This document shows, piece by piece, positions 27,792 through 37,708 of a stretch of 64,000 nt of DNA. Source of the DNA: Shewanella pneumatophori (GTDB lineage Bacteria > Pseudomonadota > Gammaproteobacteria > Enterobacterales > Shewanellaceae); the NCBI RefSeq assembly GCF_023283895.1, contig NZ_JAKILB010000001.1:434001-498000 (forward strand). The letters are read 5' to 3'. The notes under the pieces were generated by a model. The model searched no databases, was not told the DNA's origin, and saw nothing but the letters and a program-made list of their open reading frames with translations. The position numbers and the translations under genes are program-made. Each line of letters starts with the position of its first letter. Position 1 is the first letter of the stretch.

Positions 27792-29720
27792 TCAGCGATT
27801 TAAGTTCGGCTCTACCCAATTTAACACGTCTTTAAATCGATAGTTTTCGAGCTGGGCAAAACCACGTACTTGGCGCATTTTCAATTTGGTAAAAATTGGC
27901 GTAGTAAGACCGCATAAAAAGCGACTTAATAAAATTGGGGTGGTTTTACTGGCCAACTTTGTCATAGCATCGCCGCAAGTGCTGGTAAAATCTAACTCAG
28001 TCAAAGGCGGTAATGGTGCTGGCGCAGGCAAATGAGCACTCTGACCGGCACAAACGCTGCAGTGGCCGCAAGGCTCTTTCAAATAAGGATCAGCGAAATA
28101 CTGCGCTAACAGTAAACTCAAACACGATTCACTATCAAAAAAATCGACCAGTTGGTTGATACGATTGATCTCGCTTTGTTCTTTCATGCTAAAGCGTTCA
28201 AATAAACGTGTTGCGATAGAGTCATTTATATTGGCACTGTATACATCGTAAACTTGGGTTAATTGTTTGCTTTCAAGCTCAATAAGTTGTTTTTGATGTA
28301 AATAGTCTAGCGCTTTAATTGCGCGGTCCCGGCTATTAGGCAATGTTTGCTCTAATGATGTGAAATTTGCGCTGTACCAAATTTTGGCTTTATCTGAGCT
28401 ATCAAGCAGCGCATTAATAAACTCTTGCCTTTGCGGGTCAAATTTTGCCAACAGCTCAGCCAACGGGCTCAACAATTTAAAGCGATAGTCGGCAAAATAA
28501 CTGTATTTTGGCTTAATCACCCGCAGCATCTCTAAATAAACCAATAACGTTTTAAGACTTAATTGGCGAATATTCGAAGCATTTGATAATGGCGTTAACA
28601 ATACCTCCCATTGCCCACCATCAGCAGCTTGTTTAATCTCTTGCAGTACATATTCAATACCACTCGCTTCGGGAGTATCGCCATAGACAAAGTTTTCTAA
28701 CACACTCAAATTATCGCGATTAGCTAGCACCAAACAGTCTGAGCTAAATCCGTCTCGACCTGCTCGGCCTATTTCTTGAGCATAGTTTTCAATCGACTTA
28801 GGTAGGTCAAAATGCGCTACAAAGCGGATGTCACTTTTATCAATACCCATACCAAAAGCAATTGTAGCCACAATAATCGGGATCTCACCGGCCATAAACT
28901 GATTTTGAATCTGTTTTCTTTTATCGCTATCCATACCGGCATGGTATGCAATAGCATTGAGCCCTGCCCCAGCTAAAGACTTAGCTACCGTTTCTGCAGT
29001 TTGCTGCAAAGTGACGTAAACAATGCCACTTTGACCAATACGGCCTGCCAACCAATCTTTTAAATAAGCCATTTTATCTGCAGAGCGAATGCCGACAGCT
29101 TGCAGATTTAAATTGGAGCGATAAAAACCGGTTAGTGTTACGCACTCTTTTTGAATGGAAAACTTACTTCCCATATCTTCAATAACCTGAGGGGTTGCTG
29201 TTGCAGTTAACAACAGTACCTGCGGGATATTTAACTGCTTTTGATATGCCGGTAATTTCAAGTAATCCGGGCGAAAGTTATGGCCCCACTCTGAAATACA
29301 ATGGGCTTCATCAATTGCCAGTAATGAAATAGGAACAGATGCAATAAAGCGTCTAAAGCGCTCATTATTAAGCCGCTCCACTGAAATCATTAAAATTTTA
29401 ATTGTGCCGTCAGTGACACCTTGGATGACAGCGCTACTTTGTTCATTAGTTTGGGTCGAATCAATAGAAGCCGCAGCAATCCCTTTACTGTTCAAAAATT
29501 GTAATTGGTCATCCATCAATGCCAATAATGGTGACACCACTAAAGTTAAGTGTGGTAGGGCTAAAGCTGGAAGCTGATAGCAAAGAGACTTACCTGAGCC
29601 TGTAGGAAAAATTGCGGCAGCACTGTTACCGTTTAATACATTTTCAACTACCTCCCCCTGTCCAGGGCGAAACTGATTAAAACCAAAATACTGTGCAAGT
29701 AACGCGTGAGCGTTTTCCAT
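27792..29720 (-). CDS. RecQ-family ATP-dependent DNA helicase
   Basis: A 642-residue superfamily 2 helicase. Motif I is FPTGSGKSLCYQLP (about residues 38-51), motif II is IDEAHCISEWGHNFRPDY, and motif VI is QEIGRAGRDG. After the RecQ-Ct region comes a zinc site with cysteines in ESCLSLLLAQYFADPYLKEP then CGHCSVC. No convincing HRDC domain follows; the last 110 residues are Pro-rich then basic (PAPAPLPPLTE...). So it is RecQ-like rather than a plain RecQ, and probably unwinds DNA during repair. Confidence 0.88.
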   Translation of the reverse strand: MENAHALLAQYFGFNQFRPGQGEVVENVLNGNSAAAIFPTGSGKSLCYQLPALALPHLTLVVSPLLALMDDQLQFLNSKGIAAASIDSTQTNEQSSAVIQGVTDGTIKILMISVERLNNERFRRFIASVPISLLAIDEAHCISEWGHNFRPDYLKLPAYQKQLNIPQVLLLTATATPQVIEDMGSKFSIQKECVTLTGFYRSNLNLQAVGIRSADKMAYLKDWLAGRIGQSGIVYVTLQQTAETVAKSLAGAGLNAIAYHAGMDSDKRKQIQNQFMAGEIPIIVATIAFGMGIDKSDIRFVAHFDLPKSIENYAQEIGRAGRDGFSSDCLVLANRDNLSVLENFVYGDTPEASGIEYVLQEIKQAADGGQWEVLLTPLSNASNIRQLSLKTLLVYLEMLRVIKPKYSYFADYRFKLLSPLAELLAKFDPQRQEFINALLDSSDKAKIWYSANFTSLEQTLPNSRDRAIKALDYLHQKQLIELESKQLTQVYDVYSANINDSIATRLFERFSMKEQSEINRINQLVDFFDSESCLSLLLAQYFADPYLKEPCGHCSVCAGQSAHLPAPAPLPPLTELDFTSTCGDAMTKLASKTTPILLSRFLCGLTTPIFTKLKMRQVRGFAQLENYRFKDVLNWVEPNLNR

Positions 29721-29740
29721 AAATAACCCTGTCTTTATAA

Positions 29741-29765
29741 TAAAAAGCCAGCTTAATAACTGGCT
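29741..29765 (-). terminator. Terminator-like hairpin after the EEP gene
   Basis: Reverse strand AGCCAG, loop TTATTAAG, CTGGCT, then TTTTATTAT. It lies 110 bases past the EEP stop and 21 bases before the helicase start. Confidence 0.65.
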
Positions 29766-29874
29766 AAAGTTTCGCGAAAAGCGTAATAGTTTTGTTTGTA
29801 AAAAACCTAAAACTCGTCACATTCAACATTATGCTGCTTTAAGTCTTTATCGATAATAGTTTGCCAAAGCGGCG

Positions 29875-30768
29875 TTAGTTAGCACTGTTTTGCTGCAAAC
29901 TTTGCGCTTTTACGGGGTATTTTTTCTCTAGTCTAAAGTAAGCTTTAACTGGGTTGTGATCTGAGCTTGCGGTAATAATTGACTCAGCATTCACTAGCTC
30001 TAAATCACGATAAAAAATATGGTCTAAATTATGCCCAAAAAATGTAGTACGCGAATCATTTTCCGGTATTGCCTCTACTAAACCTGCTGACTTCACTAAC
30101 TCATCAATTGCAGCGCTACGCTGATCATTCCAAGTATTCATGTCACCAGCAAACACTATAGGTCCTTGGTGATCCTTCATTGCCTGTTTTACCACGCTTA
30201 ATTGCGCCAAATATTCATCAATACCAAAGGTAAAGTTGATGCTGTGAATATTTACCACTAACAGCTGGCTTGCATCACTGAGTAGATAATATGACACCAG
30301 CATTGACTTAGGGAAGTTAATGTAAGGTTCGGCCTTTCTGAATACACAACTGCTAAGGGGTTTATCACGAGTTAGATTCATCACGCCTATGGGTTCGTCT
30401 GCAAAATTAAATGCGCGCGCCAGCAACATATAAAGCTCTTGCGTTTCAACAAACGATTTGAGTTCATCAGATAGTTGCGCTTCTTGTAAAAGCAATAAAT
30501 CCGTACGTTCAACAAGTTGTTTTAATGTTTGATCCCAACCATCGCTTTGCTGCTTATATAGGTTCCAAGTGGTGACGTCTAAATTGCCGTGTCTATCAAG
30601 AGGTGCACTCGTGGTTTGTGTGATACATTGAGTCACTTGGCTTTGGCCTTGCTCATTCGTAAGCAGTACGTCGTCAGGTGGGATCACTGCAGCGTCATAA
30701 ATGTAGAAAACCACCGCAACGATTGCGATAAGAGATAGAAAAATAATTTTGCGAATAATTTTTGCCAT
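29875..30768 (-). CDS. Endonuclease/exonuclease/phosphatase family protein, membrane-anchored
   Basis: A 297-residue protein with one N-terminal helix (residues 7-26) and an EEP domain. Metal and catalytic motifs are in order: TTWNLYK (about 66-72), LLQEAQLS (about 94-101), VNIHSINF (His), VFAGDMNTWNDQR (about 206-218), LDHIFYR and SSDHNPV near the end. It resembles E. coli YafD. Such enzymes cut phosphodiester bonds in nucleic acids or lipids, and the substrate cannot be told. The anchor suggests that it acts at or outside the inner membrane. Confidence 0.85.
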   Translation of the reverse strand: MAKIIRKIIFLSLIAIVAVVFYIYDAAVIPPDDVLLTNEQGQSQVTQCITQTTSAPLDRHGNLDVTTWNLYKQQSDGWDQTLKQLVERTDLLLLQEAQLSDELKSFVETQELYMLLARAFNFADEPIGVMNLTRDKPLSSCVFRKAEPYINFPKSMLVSYYLLSDASQLLVVNIHSINFTFGIDEYLAQLSVVKQAMKDHQGPIVFAGDMNTWNDQRSAAIDELVKSAGLVEAIPENDSRTTFFGHNLDHIFYRDLELVNAESIITASSDHNPVKAYFRLEKKYPVKAQSLQQNSAN

Positions 30769-30928
30769 AGTGGGCTAATTCAACTCTGTACTTAGATTTA
30801 AAGTAATCTTTTCATTATAATAGCTCATTAGTTTAGTCACATAATCATTCTACATAAATTTTAGGTTACTTAGCTCCAACTTAACCTTTGTTAACAACGC
30901 GCCTGAGGAAAATACTATCAAGCACAAT

Positions 30929-32386
30929 ATGTATGAGTTTTACCAGCTACTAACCATAGCAGGGGTATTTCTGTATTGGCTAGTGATTGCAGGGATCAGC
31001 ATTCGCGTCGTAGCTAAAAGGCGTTCTATTGGCGTTTCTCTTGCTTGGCTAATGATTATTTATATCGTGCCTTTAGGTGGTGCTTTTGCTTATTTGTTAT
31101 TTGGCGAGCTTAATTTAGGTAAAAAAAGAGCCTTGCGAGCAGAGCTAATGTTTAAACCTTATGGTGAATGGTTTAAAAAACTCTATGAATATCGCCAATA
31201 CCGACCTCATGTCGCCAGCCTTTACGGCCAATCTATTAGTGCGATCTGTGAGAAACAAGTCGGTATTCCCGCTTTAGCAGATAACAACCTCTCTCTATGT
31301 AGCGAAACCTATGAAATATTAGATCAGCTTATTGCTGATATAGAGCAAGCAAAGCAAACAATTTTATTAGAGTTTTACATTTGGCATCCCGGTGGCCGAG
31401 CCGACGATGTTGCCAATGCGCTAATAGAAAGTGCGATAAGAGGCGTTGAAGTTCGTTTGTTACTCGATGCTGCTGGCAGCAGACACTTTTTTAAAAGCAA
31501 ATGGCCAAAATTAATGAAAAGCCACGGTATACAAGTGACAAGTGCACTTGAAGTATCACCTTTTCGGATGTTCTTTAGACGCTTAGATCTGCGCTTACAC
31601 CGCAAAATTGTGGTGATTGACAACTCAATAGGTTACACAGGTTCAATGAATCTGGTTGACCCAAAATACTTCAACCAAGATGCCGGAGTTGGTCAATGGA
31701 TTGATGTTATGGTACGGATCACCGGCCCATCTGTACCGGTATTAAACAGCATCCATGCTTGGGACTGGGAGGTAGAAACTAACGAGCGCTTTTTGCCTGA
31801 GCAGCCTAAATGCCTTACTCACGAAGACAGTGAAATTACCGATTTAGTCCAGGTGATCCCATCTGGCCCAGGCATGCGTGAAGAAGTGATTCACCGAGTA
31901 TTGCTGCAAAGTATTTATCAAGCGCAAAAAAGTATCGTGATCACCACCCCCTATTTTGTGCCGAGCGACAACCTGCATATGGCACTTGTAATTGCTGCGC
32001 AAAGAAATGTTCAGGTCGATATCATCATTCCTGATAAAAACGACTCTATTATGGTTGAATGGGCTAGCCGCGCATTTTTTAGTGAGTTACTTGAAGCTGG
32101 GGTCAATATTCATCGCTTTAAAGGTGGGCTATTACATACCAAGAGTGTAGTAATAGACAGTAACCACTGTTTAATTGGTACCGTTAATTGGGATATGCGT
32201 AGCTTGTGGCTAAATTTTGAGGTTACCCTAGCGGTCGATAATCTGGAGTTCACCGAAAAGCTAGAGCGTGTCCAACAAGGCTATTTAGCTGATGCAGTAA
32301 AGGTTTCACAAGTTGAATGGGAAAAGCGCTCGATTGCTAGCCGTACAGCAGAGCGAATTTTCTACCTGTTTAGCCCATTGTTATAG
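30929..32386 (+). CDS. clsA: Cardiolipin synthase A
   Basis: A 485-residue inner-membrane enzyme of the phospholipase D superfamily that joins two phosphatidylglycerols to cardiolipin. Two N-terminal helices (about residues 4-24 and 36-60) precede two HKD motifs: HRKIVVID...GYTGSMN and HTKSVVID...LIGTVNWDMRS. Length and N-terminus agree with E. coli ClsA, which supports the ATG at 30929 even though the nearest purine-rich stretch (GAGGAAAA, from 30904) is about 18-20 bases off. Confidence 0.95.
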   Translation: MYEFYQLLTIAGVFLYWLVIAGISIRVVAKRRSIGVSLAWLMIIYIVPLGGAFAYLLFGELNLGKKRALRAELMFKPYGEWFKKLYEYRQYRPHVASLYGQSISAICEKQVGIPALADNNLSLCSETYEILDQLIADIEQAKQTILLEFYIWHPGGRADDVANALIESAIRGVEVRLLLDAAGSRHFFKSKWPKLMKSHGIQVTSALEVSPFRMFFRRLDLRLHRKIVVIDNSIGYTGSMNLVDPKYFNQDAGVGQWIDVMVRITGPSVPVLNSIHAWDWEVETNERFLPEQPKCLTHEDSEITDLVQVIPSGPGMREEVIHRVLLQSIYQAQKSIVITTPYFVPSDNLHMALVIAAQRNVQVDIIIPDKNDSIMVEWASRAFFSELLEAGVNIHRFKGGLLHTKSVVIDSNHCLIGTVNWDMRSLWLNFEVTLAVDNLEFTEKLERVQQGYLADAVKVSQVEWEKRSIASRTAERIFYLFSPLL

Positions 32387-32488
32387 CTTTCACAACAGCA
32401 TCTATCCGTTTTTAAAAGCAGTTAACAATCAAAATAATCTGCAACTGCACATCAGGTTGTTATCGCAATATGCGTTATTTGGAATGAT

Positions 32489-33130
32489 ATGAATAAAGTT
32501 TTTATTATTGGCCTACCTCGAACCGGTACAACCAGTATCAGTGTCGCCATGTTAGATTATGGATTTAAAGTCGCCCATACGGCTTATACCAAACATGCTT
32601 TTACATTAGCAGATATAGTTTCAGACTCACCTTGCTTTTGCGATTACAAACAACTGGATGGTTTATTTCCAGGCTCCAAATTTGTATACCTAGAGCGTGA
32701 TTTATCGCTCTGGATACCTTCTATGCAAATGCTAGTCAACAAGATGAAAGCTGAGCTTGACCTAACAACAGGCACCTTTAATCCAATTTTAAAGCGCACC
32801 TTTAATCACACCTTTGAACTTGCCACAACTGCTATCCCAGATGATGCTGAGCACCTTAAAGCCTGCTATTTACGTCATCAGAGGGAAGTTTTAGATTACT
32901 TTAATGGTCGCGATGATTTACTTCGCATCGACATTAGCGACAGCAGTAGCCTTAGCAGACTGCTGGAGTTTCTAGAGGTAGAATTTGACGGAGCACCTAT
33001 TTTTCCGCACCTTAATATCGGCAAGAAAGTAGCGTGCTGGAAGGAGCACAAGCATCCAAATAAAGTCAACGCAAATAGCGCGGGACCTGAGCATCGCAAG
33101 TTCTTTGAGTACGCGAATAAGCGTAAGTAA
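32489..33130 (+). CDS. Sulfotransferase family protein
   Basis: A 213-residue protein with the PAPS-binding loop IGLPRTGTTSIS at residues 7-18, the hallmark of sulfotransferases, and a later FVYLERDLSLWIPSM region equal to the 3'-phosphate loop (RDP-like, here RDL). The C-terminal NIGKKVACWKEH segment fits the same fold. It moves a sulfo group from PAPS to an unknown acceptor. No sulfation pathway lies nearby. It starts 102 bases after clsA and has no clear terminator of its own. Confidence 0.8.
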   Translation: MNKVFIIGLPRTGTTSISVAMLDYGFKVAHTAYTKHAFTLADIVSDSPCFCDYKQLDGLFPGSKFVYLERDLSLWIPSMQMLVNKMKAELDLTTGTFNPILKRTFNHTFELATTAIPDDAEHLKACYLRHQREVLDYFNGRDDLLRIDISDSSSLSRLLEFLEVEFDGAPIFPHLNIGKKVACWKEHKHPNKVNANSAGPEHRKFFEYANKRK

Positions 33131-33485
33131 GGTCAAAGGATACCTAACCATAGAACTACGCATGGAACTTACATCTTGAGCTTACGTATAGAGTTTACAT
33201 GTTCAGCTTTGCATCAAAATAGTTGATAGGCATTAATCCATTAATGTAAAGACTCTTACCAGGTTAGCCGCTAACAAACCCCAGATGAGCCTTTTTAGTA
33301 AGAATTATATTGATAGCAATCTAATGAGCTATCAGCCGCTCGGGTATTAGCCAAAGTTAACAGCACATAATGGCTAAACATAATACTTAAACATGGGCGC
33401 TAAGGATAAAAGCTAAACATTAGCGCTAACCTTAGCTGTAGGAATGGATAAATTCAGATTCATTGGTCTTGAAGCTGCAAATAGC
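33131..33485. other. 355-bp spacer without a gene
   Basis: No supported reading frame. The word GCTAAACAT occurs at 33373-33381 and 33412-33420, and GCTAAGG (33399-33405) pairs with CCTTAGC (33430-33436), but without a T-run. It may hold a weak hairpin only. Nothing else is seen. Confidence 0.5.
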
Positions 33486-33520
33486 AAAAATCCCGTTATC
33501 TTTCGATAACGGGATTTTTT
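33486..33520 (-). terminator. Intrinsic terminator of the tRNA-Ser gene
   Basis: AAAAATCCCGTTATC (33486-33500), tetraloop, GATAACGGGATTTTT (33505-33519): a perfect stem. On the reverse strand the loop is GAAA and a T-run follows. It starts seven bases after the CCA. Confidence 0.95.
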
Positions 33521-33526
33521 ATTATA

Positions 33527-33616
33527 TGGCGGTGAGCGAGAGATTCGAACTCTCGTTAGGGATTAACCTAAACACACTTTCCAGGCGTGCGCCTTCAGCC
33601 ACTCAGCCAGCTCACC
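33527..33616 (-). tRNA. tRNA-Ser, anticodon GGA
   Basis: Read on the reverse strand it starts GGTGAGCTGGCTGAGTGGCT and ends GCTCACCGCCA, so the 3' CCA is encoded. The acceptor arm GGTGAGC pairs with GCTCACC. The anticodon loop CTGGAAA gives GGA, which reads UCU/UCC serine codons. A long variable arm (class II) follows, then the T-arm with GTTCGAATC. It resembles E. coli serW/serX. It is a lone gene with its own terminator. Confidence 0.97.
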
Positions 33617-33832
33617 AATGCAATATCTTTTACGTGTTTAGCACCACGCCTGCTAAATCTTAATATCTGACAAACAGTTATTTGCTTAGCAACGGAGCGC
33701 TACTTTACTGAAATAGCCTAAATGCGTCAAGACAAATAAGCTTATTCACAAACGTTTGCATAATTGCTAATCAATAATACTAATCAATGTAATGGGTTGC
33801 TGTAATTATCTCCGAATTAGCTGAGCAAAAGG

Positions 33833-33865
33833 CAAAAAAAAGCCCGTTAATACGGGCTATTTTTT
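33833..33865 (-). terminator. Intrinsic terminator after nadA
   Basis: AGCCCGT (33841-33847), loop TAAT, ACGGGCT (33852-33858), with a long T-run on the reverse strand from the A residues at 33834-33840. Confidence 0.93.
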
Positions 33866-33883
33866 CTCGATAAGCATTAACGC

Positions 33884-34951
33884 TTAAGCGTTACCTTTTA
33901 CTTTCATGTTCAAGCTAGCTGCAAAATCTAACATTCGGTCTAGTGGTTTTAGTGCATCTAAACGTAATGTGTCATCAACGAAGATCTCATGTTGACTTGG
34001 ATCTTTATTTTCCAGCGCGCTTTCAATTGCTTTAAGGCCGTTCATTGCCATCCACGGACAATGTGCACAGCTCTTACAGGTTGCTCCGTTACCGCCTGTC
34101 GGCGCGGCAATTAGGTTCTTATCAGGTGCAGCTTGCTGCATCTTATAGAAGATCCCTTTGTCGGTTGCAACGATAAACGTGTCGTTATCCATCGTTTGGG
34201 CTGCTTTAATAAGCTGGCTTGTCGAACCAACAGCATCGGCAAGCTCCACAACACTTGCAGGAGACTCTGGATGTACTAATACCGCCGCATTTGGATGAAT
34301 TTTTTTAAGCTCACGCAATGCTTTAGCTTGAAATTCATCGTGAACAATACATTCGCCCTGCCACATCAACATATCTGCGCCAGTTTGCTTAGCAATATAG
34401 CTGCCTAAGTGACGATCTGGACCCCAGATCATCTTTTTATCTTGGCTATCTAAGTGCTCCACAATTTCTAACGCGATACTTGATGTAACAACCCAATCAG
34501 CACGCGCTTTTACAGCAGCTGAGGTGTTGGCATAGACAACAACGGTATGGTCTGGATGAGCATCACAAAATTCGCTGAAGGTATCAATTGGACAGCCGAG
34601 ATCAAGCGAGCATGTTGCTTCTAATGTCGGCATTAGAATTGTTTTATCAGGGCTCAAGATTTTAGAGGTTTCCCCCATAAACTTAACGCCTGCAACAATT
34701 AAGGTTTTTGCAGGGTGATCACGGCCAAAACGCGCCATTTCTAACGAATCAGATACACAACCGCCCGTCTCTTCAGCTAAAGCTTGAATTTCAGGATCTG
34801 TATAATAATGGGCAACGAGTACCGCATCTTTATCTTTTAAAAGCTGCTTAATTTTGGCTTTTGATTCAGCTTTTGCTTCATCAGATAAAGGAATAGGTTT
34901 AGCCGGAAAAGGATAATCAATATTTTCGATAATTGGGGCAAACGCGCTCAT
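33884..34951 (-). CDS. nadA: Quinolinate synthase A
   Basis: A 355-residue [4Fe-4S] enzyme that condenses iminoaspartate with dihydroxyacetone phosphate to quinolinate in NAD synthesis. Cluster cysteines sit in [22 protein letters not shown] and [11 protein letters not shown]. The substrate site includes [10 protein letters not shown] near residue 48. The frame can begin at a TTG at 34969, but the ATG at 34951 ([16 protein letters not shown]) is the usual start. No clear ribosome site precedes either. Confidence 0.96.
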   Translation of the reverse strand: MSAFAPIIENIDYPFPAKPIPLSDEAKAESKAKIKQLLKDKDAVLVAHYYTDPEIQALAEETGGCVSDSLEMARFGRDHPAKTLIVAGVKFMGETSKILSPDKTILMPTLEATCSLDLGCPIDTFSEFCDAHPDHTVVVYANTSAAVKARADWVVTSSIALEIVEHLDSQDKKMIWGPDRHLGSYIAKQTGADMLMWQGECIVHDEFQAKALRELKKIHPNAAVLVHPESPASVVELADAVGSTSQLIKAAQTMDNDTFIVATDKGIFYKMQQAAPDKNLIAAPTGGNGATCKSCAHCPWMAMNGLKAIESALENKDPSQHEIFVDDTLRLDALKPLDRMLDFAASLNMKVKGNA

Positions 34952-35035
34952 AGTACAACCAAAGGGCAATAACAGATTAGCGGAATTATACGGAATAGTT
35001 CACAATTTTAAAACTCTTATAGCGATATTGAGCAT

Positions 35036-35064
35036 AAAAAAAGGCGCTCAAATAAGCGCCTTTT
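35036..35064 (-). terminator. Intrinsic terminator after the bkd operon
   Basis: AAAAGGCGCT (35039-35048), a short loop, AGCGCCTTTT (35055-35064). Reverse-strand RNA ends in a T-run. Confidence 0.92.
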
Positions 35065-35107
35065 AACCTGTTGAAATCCTTTAATATAACGAGCTCTAAT
35101 ACTGGAA

Positions 35108-36718
35108 TTATTGCATCGCTAATAGCATTTCTTGTGGTTGCTCTAGATAAAGTTTCCATAAATTGCAGAAACGAGCAATCGTGCCACCATCTATCACGCG
35201 GTGATCACCAGACCAACTCACTTGCATGATCTTACGCGCTTCGACTTCACCTTTATCATTAAACCTTGGTAACACCTGCAGCTTACCTAAAGCCACAATT
35301 GCAACCTCTGGTTTATTAATTATTGGGGTAGCGACTGTACCGCCAAGCGCGCCAATGTTTGAAATTGAAATGCTGCCACCTTTAAGATCTGCTGGAGATA
35401 CACGACCGCTGCGAGCTGCGTTAGTTAACCGAGTGATTTCAGCAGCGACTTCTAGAATGGTTTTGTCTTGAACGTTTTTAACGTTAGGCACCAGTAAACC
35501 CACTTTTGAGTCAACGGCCATACCGATATTATGACTCGCTAAAAACGTTTGCTCAGTACAGTCGGCATTCACTTGGCTGTTCATATCCGGAAATTGCGCT
35601 AACGCCAGAGACATAGACTTCATAAAGAACGGCATCATAGTGAGCTTTAGCTCATCTGTTGAGTATTTCTTCTTCATGCTTTCACGTAATGCAACTAATT
35701 TTGTTAAATCAAATTCCTCACAGTAAGTAAAGTGAGGAATTGTGGAAACCGATTCCGTCATCATCTTCGCCATTACTGCGCGAACGCCCTTAATTGGCTC
35801 TACTCTATCTGCACTATTGCTGCTTGCTGATGCAGTGTTGTTAGCGACAGAAGCATTATTACCAGAACTAGTATTGACAACATTGCTCGCTACTTCGGAA
35901 CGTTGAGCAACAACCGCAGTTGTTTGACCTGATTGATGACGCTCAATATCTTCTTTATACACGCGACCATTCTTACCAGTACCAGTCACGGTAGCAATAT
36001 CAAGATCTAAACTACGTGCTAAGCGGCGCACAGCTGGGCTAGCTAACGCTTTGCCCTGTGCAACAGGTCCAGCATTCTGTACTTGTTGCTCTTTAGCACT
36101 ATCAGCTGTGGCATTACTTTGTGTGCTAGTAATAGCAGGCGTTTCATTTACCACTTCAATGGCAAATAGCGGTGCATGTACTTTAGCTAGTTGGCCTTTA
36201 CGGTAATGTAGCTTGGCAATTTTACCGTTTTTAATTGCCGGGATTTGTACAAGTGCTTTGTCGGTCATTACATCGGCAATAGGTTGATCTTCAACTACAG
36301 AATCACCTTCTTCGACTAACCATTCAACCAGTTCACACTCAACGATCCCTTCACCGATATCCGGCAATAGGAACTCTTCAATAATAACGCCTGCTGTAGC
36401 ATTATTCTGTACGCTTACTGCATCGTCTTGTTCAACGGCTACATATGCTGCTTGTGCTTCTGAGGTGCTTTCGCCCTCTTCTGCAACATCAACGGAATAC
36501 AAAGGTGCATGCACTTTTGCGATCTCACCTTTAGCGTAAAACAGTTTAGTGATCACACCAGCATTTGGCGCAGGGATCTGCACTAATGCTTTATCAGTCA
36601 TTACATCGGCAATAGGCTGATCTTCAACCACACTATCACCTTCTTCAACTAACCATTCAACCAGCTCGCACTCAACAACGCCTTCGCCGATATCCGGTAG
36701 GATAAAATCTTTAATCAT
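35108..36718 (-). CDS. bkdB: Branched-chain 2-oxoacid dehydrogenase E2 (lipoyl acyltransferase)
   Basis: A 536-residue E2 core of the complex that turns branched-chain keto acids into acyl-CoA. Two lipoyl domains come first, with lipoyl lysines K43 and K154 in MTDKALVQ; a 34-residue stretch around each is identical, and the DNA is also very close (333-bp period). A peripheral-subunit-binding domain follows (ASPAVRRLARSLDLDIATV), then the catalytic domain with the His of SGDHRVIDGG. AGGAG stands before the ATG. Last gene of bkdA1-bkdA2-bkdB. Confidence 0.96.
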   Translation of the reverse strand: MIKDFILPDIGEGVVECELVEWLVEEGDSVVEDQPIADVMTDKALVQIPAPNAGVITKLFYAKGEIAKVHAPLYSVDVAEEGESTSEAQAAYVAVEQDDAVSVQNNATAGVIIEEFLLPDIGEGIVECELVEWLVEEGDSVVEDQPIADVMTDKALVQIPAIKNGKIAKLHYRKGQLAKVHAPLFAIEVVNETPAITSTQSNATADSAKEQQVQNAGPVAQGKALASPAVRRLARSLDLDIATVTGTGKNGRVYKEDIERHQSGQTTAVVAQRSEVASNVVNTSSGNNASVANNTASASSNSADRVEPIKGVRAVMAKMMTESVSTIPHFTYCEEFDLTKLVALRESMKKKYSTDELKLTMMPFFMKSMSLALAQFPDMNSQVNADCTEQTFLASHNIGMAVDSKVGLLVPNVKNVQDKTILEVAAEITRLTNAARSGRVSPADLKGGSISISNIGALGGTVATPIINKPEVAIVALGKLQVLPRFNDKGEVEARKIMQVSWSGDHRVIDGGTIARFCNLWKLYLEQPQEMLLAMQ

Positions 36719-36727
36719 GGCCGGCTC

Positions 36728-37705
36728 CTAAAAATTGACTGAAGCTAAGATCGCTTCATACGTCTTTAATGCGTCTGGCATATATTCTTTTTCATGGATC
36801 AACGGATATGGTGTATCCAGTCCACATACGCGCGCAATTGGCGACTCAAGATATAAGAAACACTCTTGTTGGATTGTCGCGGCAATTTCGCCAGCAAAAC
36901 CACCGGTTAATGGCGCTTCATGGTTGATCAGTAAGCGGCCGGTCTTTTTAACGGATTCAGCTACCGTATCAACATCCCAAGGTGAAAGCGTTCTTAGGTC
37001 AATAATTTCACAAGAAATACCTTTTTTCGCCGCTTTTTCAGCAGCATGCTCAAGGATTTCCATCTGTGCGCCCCAACCCAACAAGGTAATATCACTACCT
37101 TCTTGAACCACTTCAGCCTTACCCAGCTCGATAATATGTTCACCTTCAGGCACTTCACCAACAGAGGCACGATAAAGACGTTTTGGCTCAAAGAAGATCA
37201 CTGGATTTTTATCGCGAATAGAGGCAATTAATAACCCTTTCGCTTGCTCTGGATTACGTGGCACAACCACTTTTAACCCTGGAGTTTGCGTAAAGTAGGC
37301 TTCTGGTGATTGTGAATGATAATGACCACCTGCAATACCACCGCCATAAGGCGTTCTAAATACCAGCCCGCCAACATCAAACTCGTTACCACTACGGTAT
37401 CTAAACTTGGCGCTTTCATTAACGATTTGATCGATTGCAGGAAAAATATAATCAGCAAATTGTATTTCAGCTACCGCAGTCATGCCGTTTGAGGCTAAAC
37501 CATTGGCAAAACCAGCAATACCTTGCTCAGTCAGTGGTGTATTGAAACAGCGATCACGACCAAACTTCTCTTGCAGACCAGATGTAGCTCTAAATACCCC
37601 ACCAAAGTGTCCGACATCTTCGCCAAACACCGTCATTGTTTGATCCGCTTCCATTTCCGAGCTTAGGGCTTCGTTAATGGCTTGCAACATATTCATTTGA
37701 GCCAC
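36728..37705 (-). CDS. bkdA2: Branched-chain 2-oxoacid dehydrogenase E1 beta subunit
   Basis: A 325-residue transketolase-type beta subunit that, with E1 alpha, decarboxylates branched-chain keto acids using thiamine diphosphate. Marks: [13 protein letters not shown] (the TPP-contacting Glu), [36 protein letters not shown] and the C-terminal half [14 protein letters not shown]. It starts with GTG, three bases after the bkdA1 stop, with GGGAG inside the end of that gene. Confidence 0.96.
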   Translation of the reverse strand: MAQMNMLQAINEALSSEMEADQTMTVFGEDVGHFGGVFRATSGLQEKFGRDRCFNTPLTEQGIAGFANGLASNGMTAVAEIQFADYIFPAIDQIVNESAKFRYRSGNEFDVGGLVFRTPYGGGIAGGHYHSQSPEAYFTQTPGLKVVVPRNPEQAKGLLIASIRDKNPVIFFEPKRLYRASVGEVPEGEHIIELGKAEVVQEGSDITLLGWGAQMEILEHAAEKAAKKGISCEIIDLRTLSPWDVDTVAESVKKTGRLLINHEAPLTGGFAGEIAATIQQECFLYLESPIARVCGLDTPYPLIHEKEYMPDALKTYEAILASVNF

Positions 37706-37708
37706 GGC

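Noticed and set aside
33463-33663. 66-codon + strand frame
   Set aside because: It runs antisense through the tRNA-Ser gene and its terminator.
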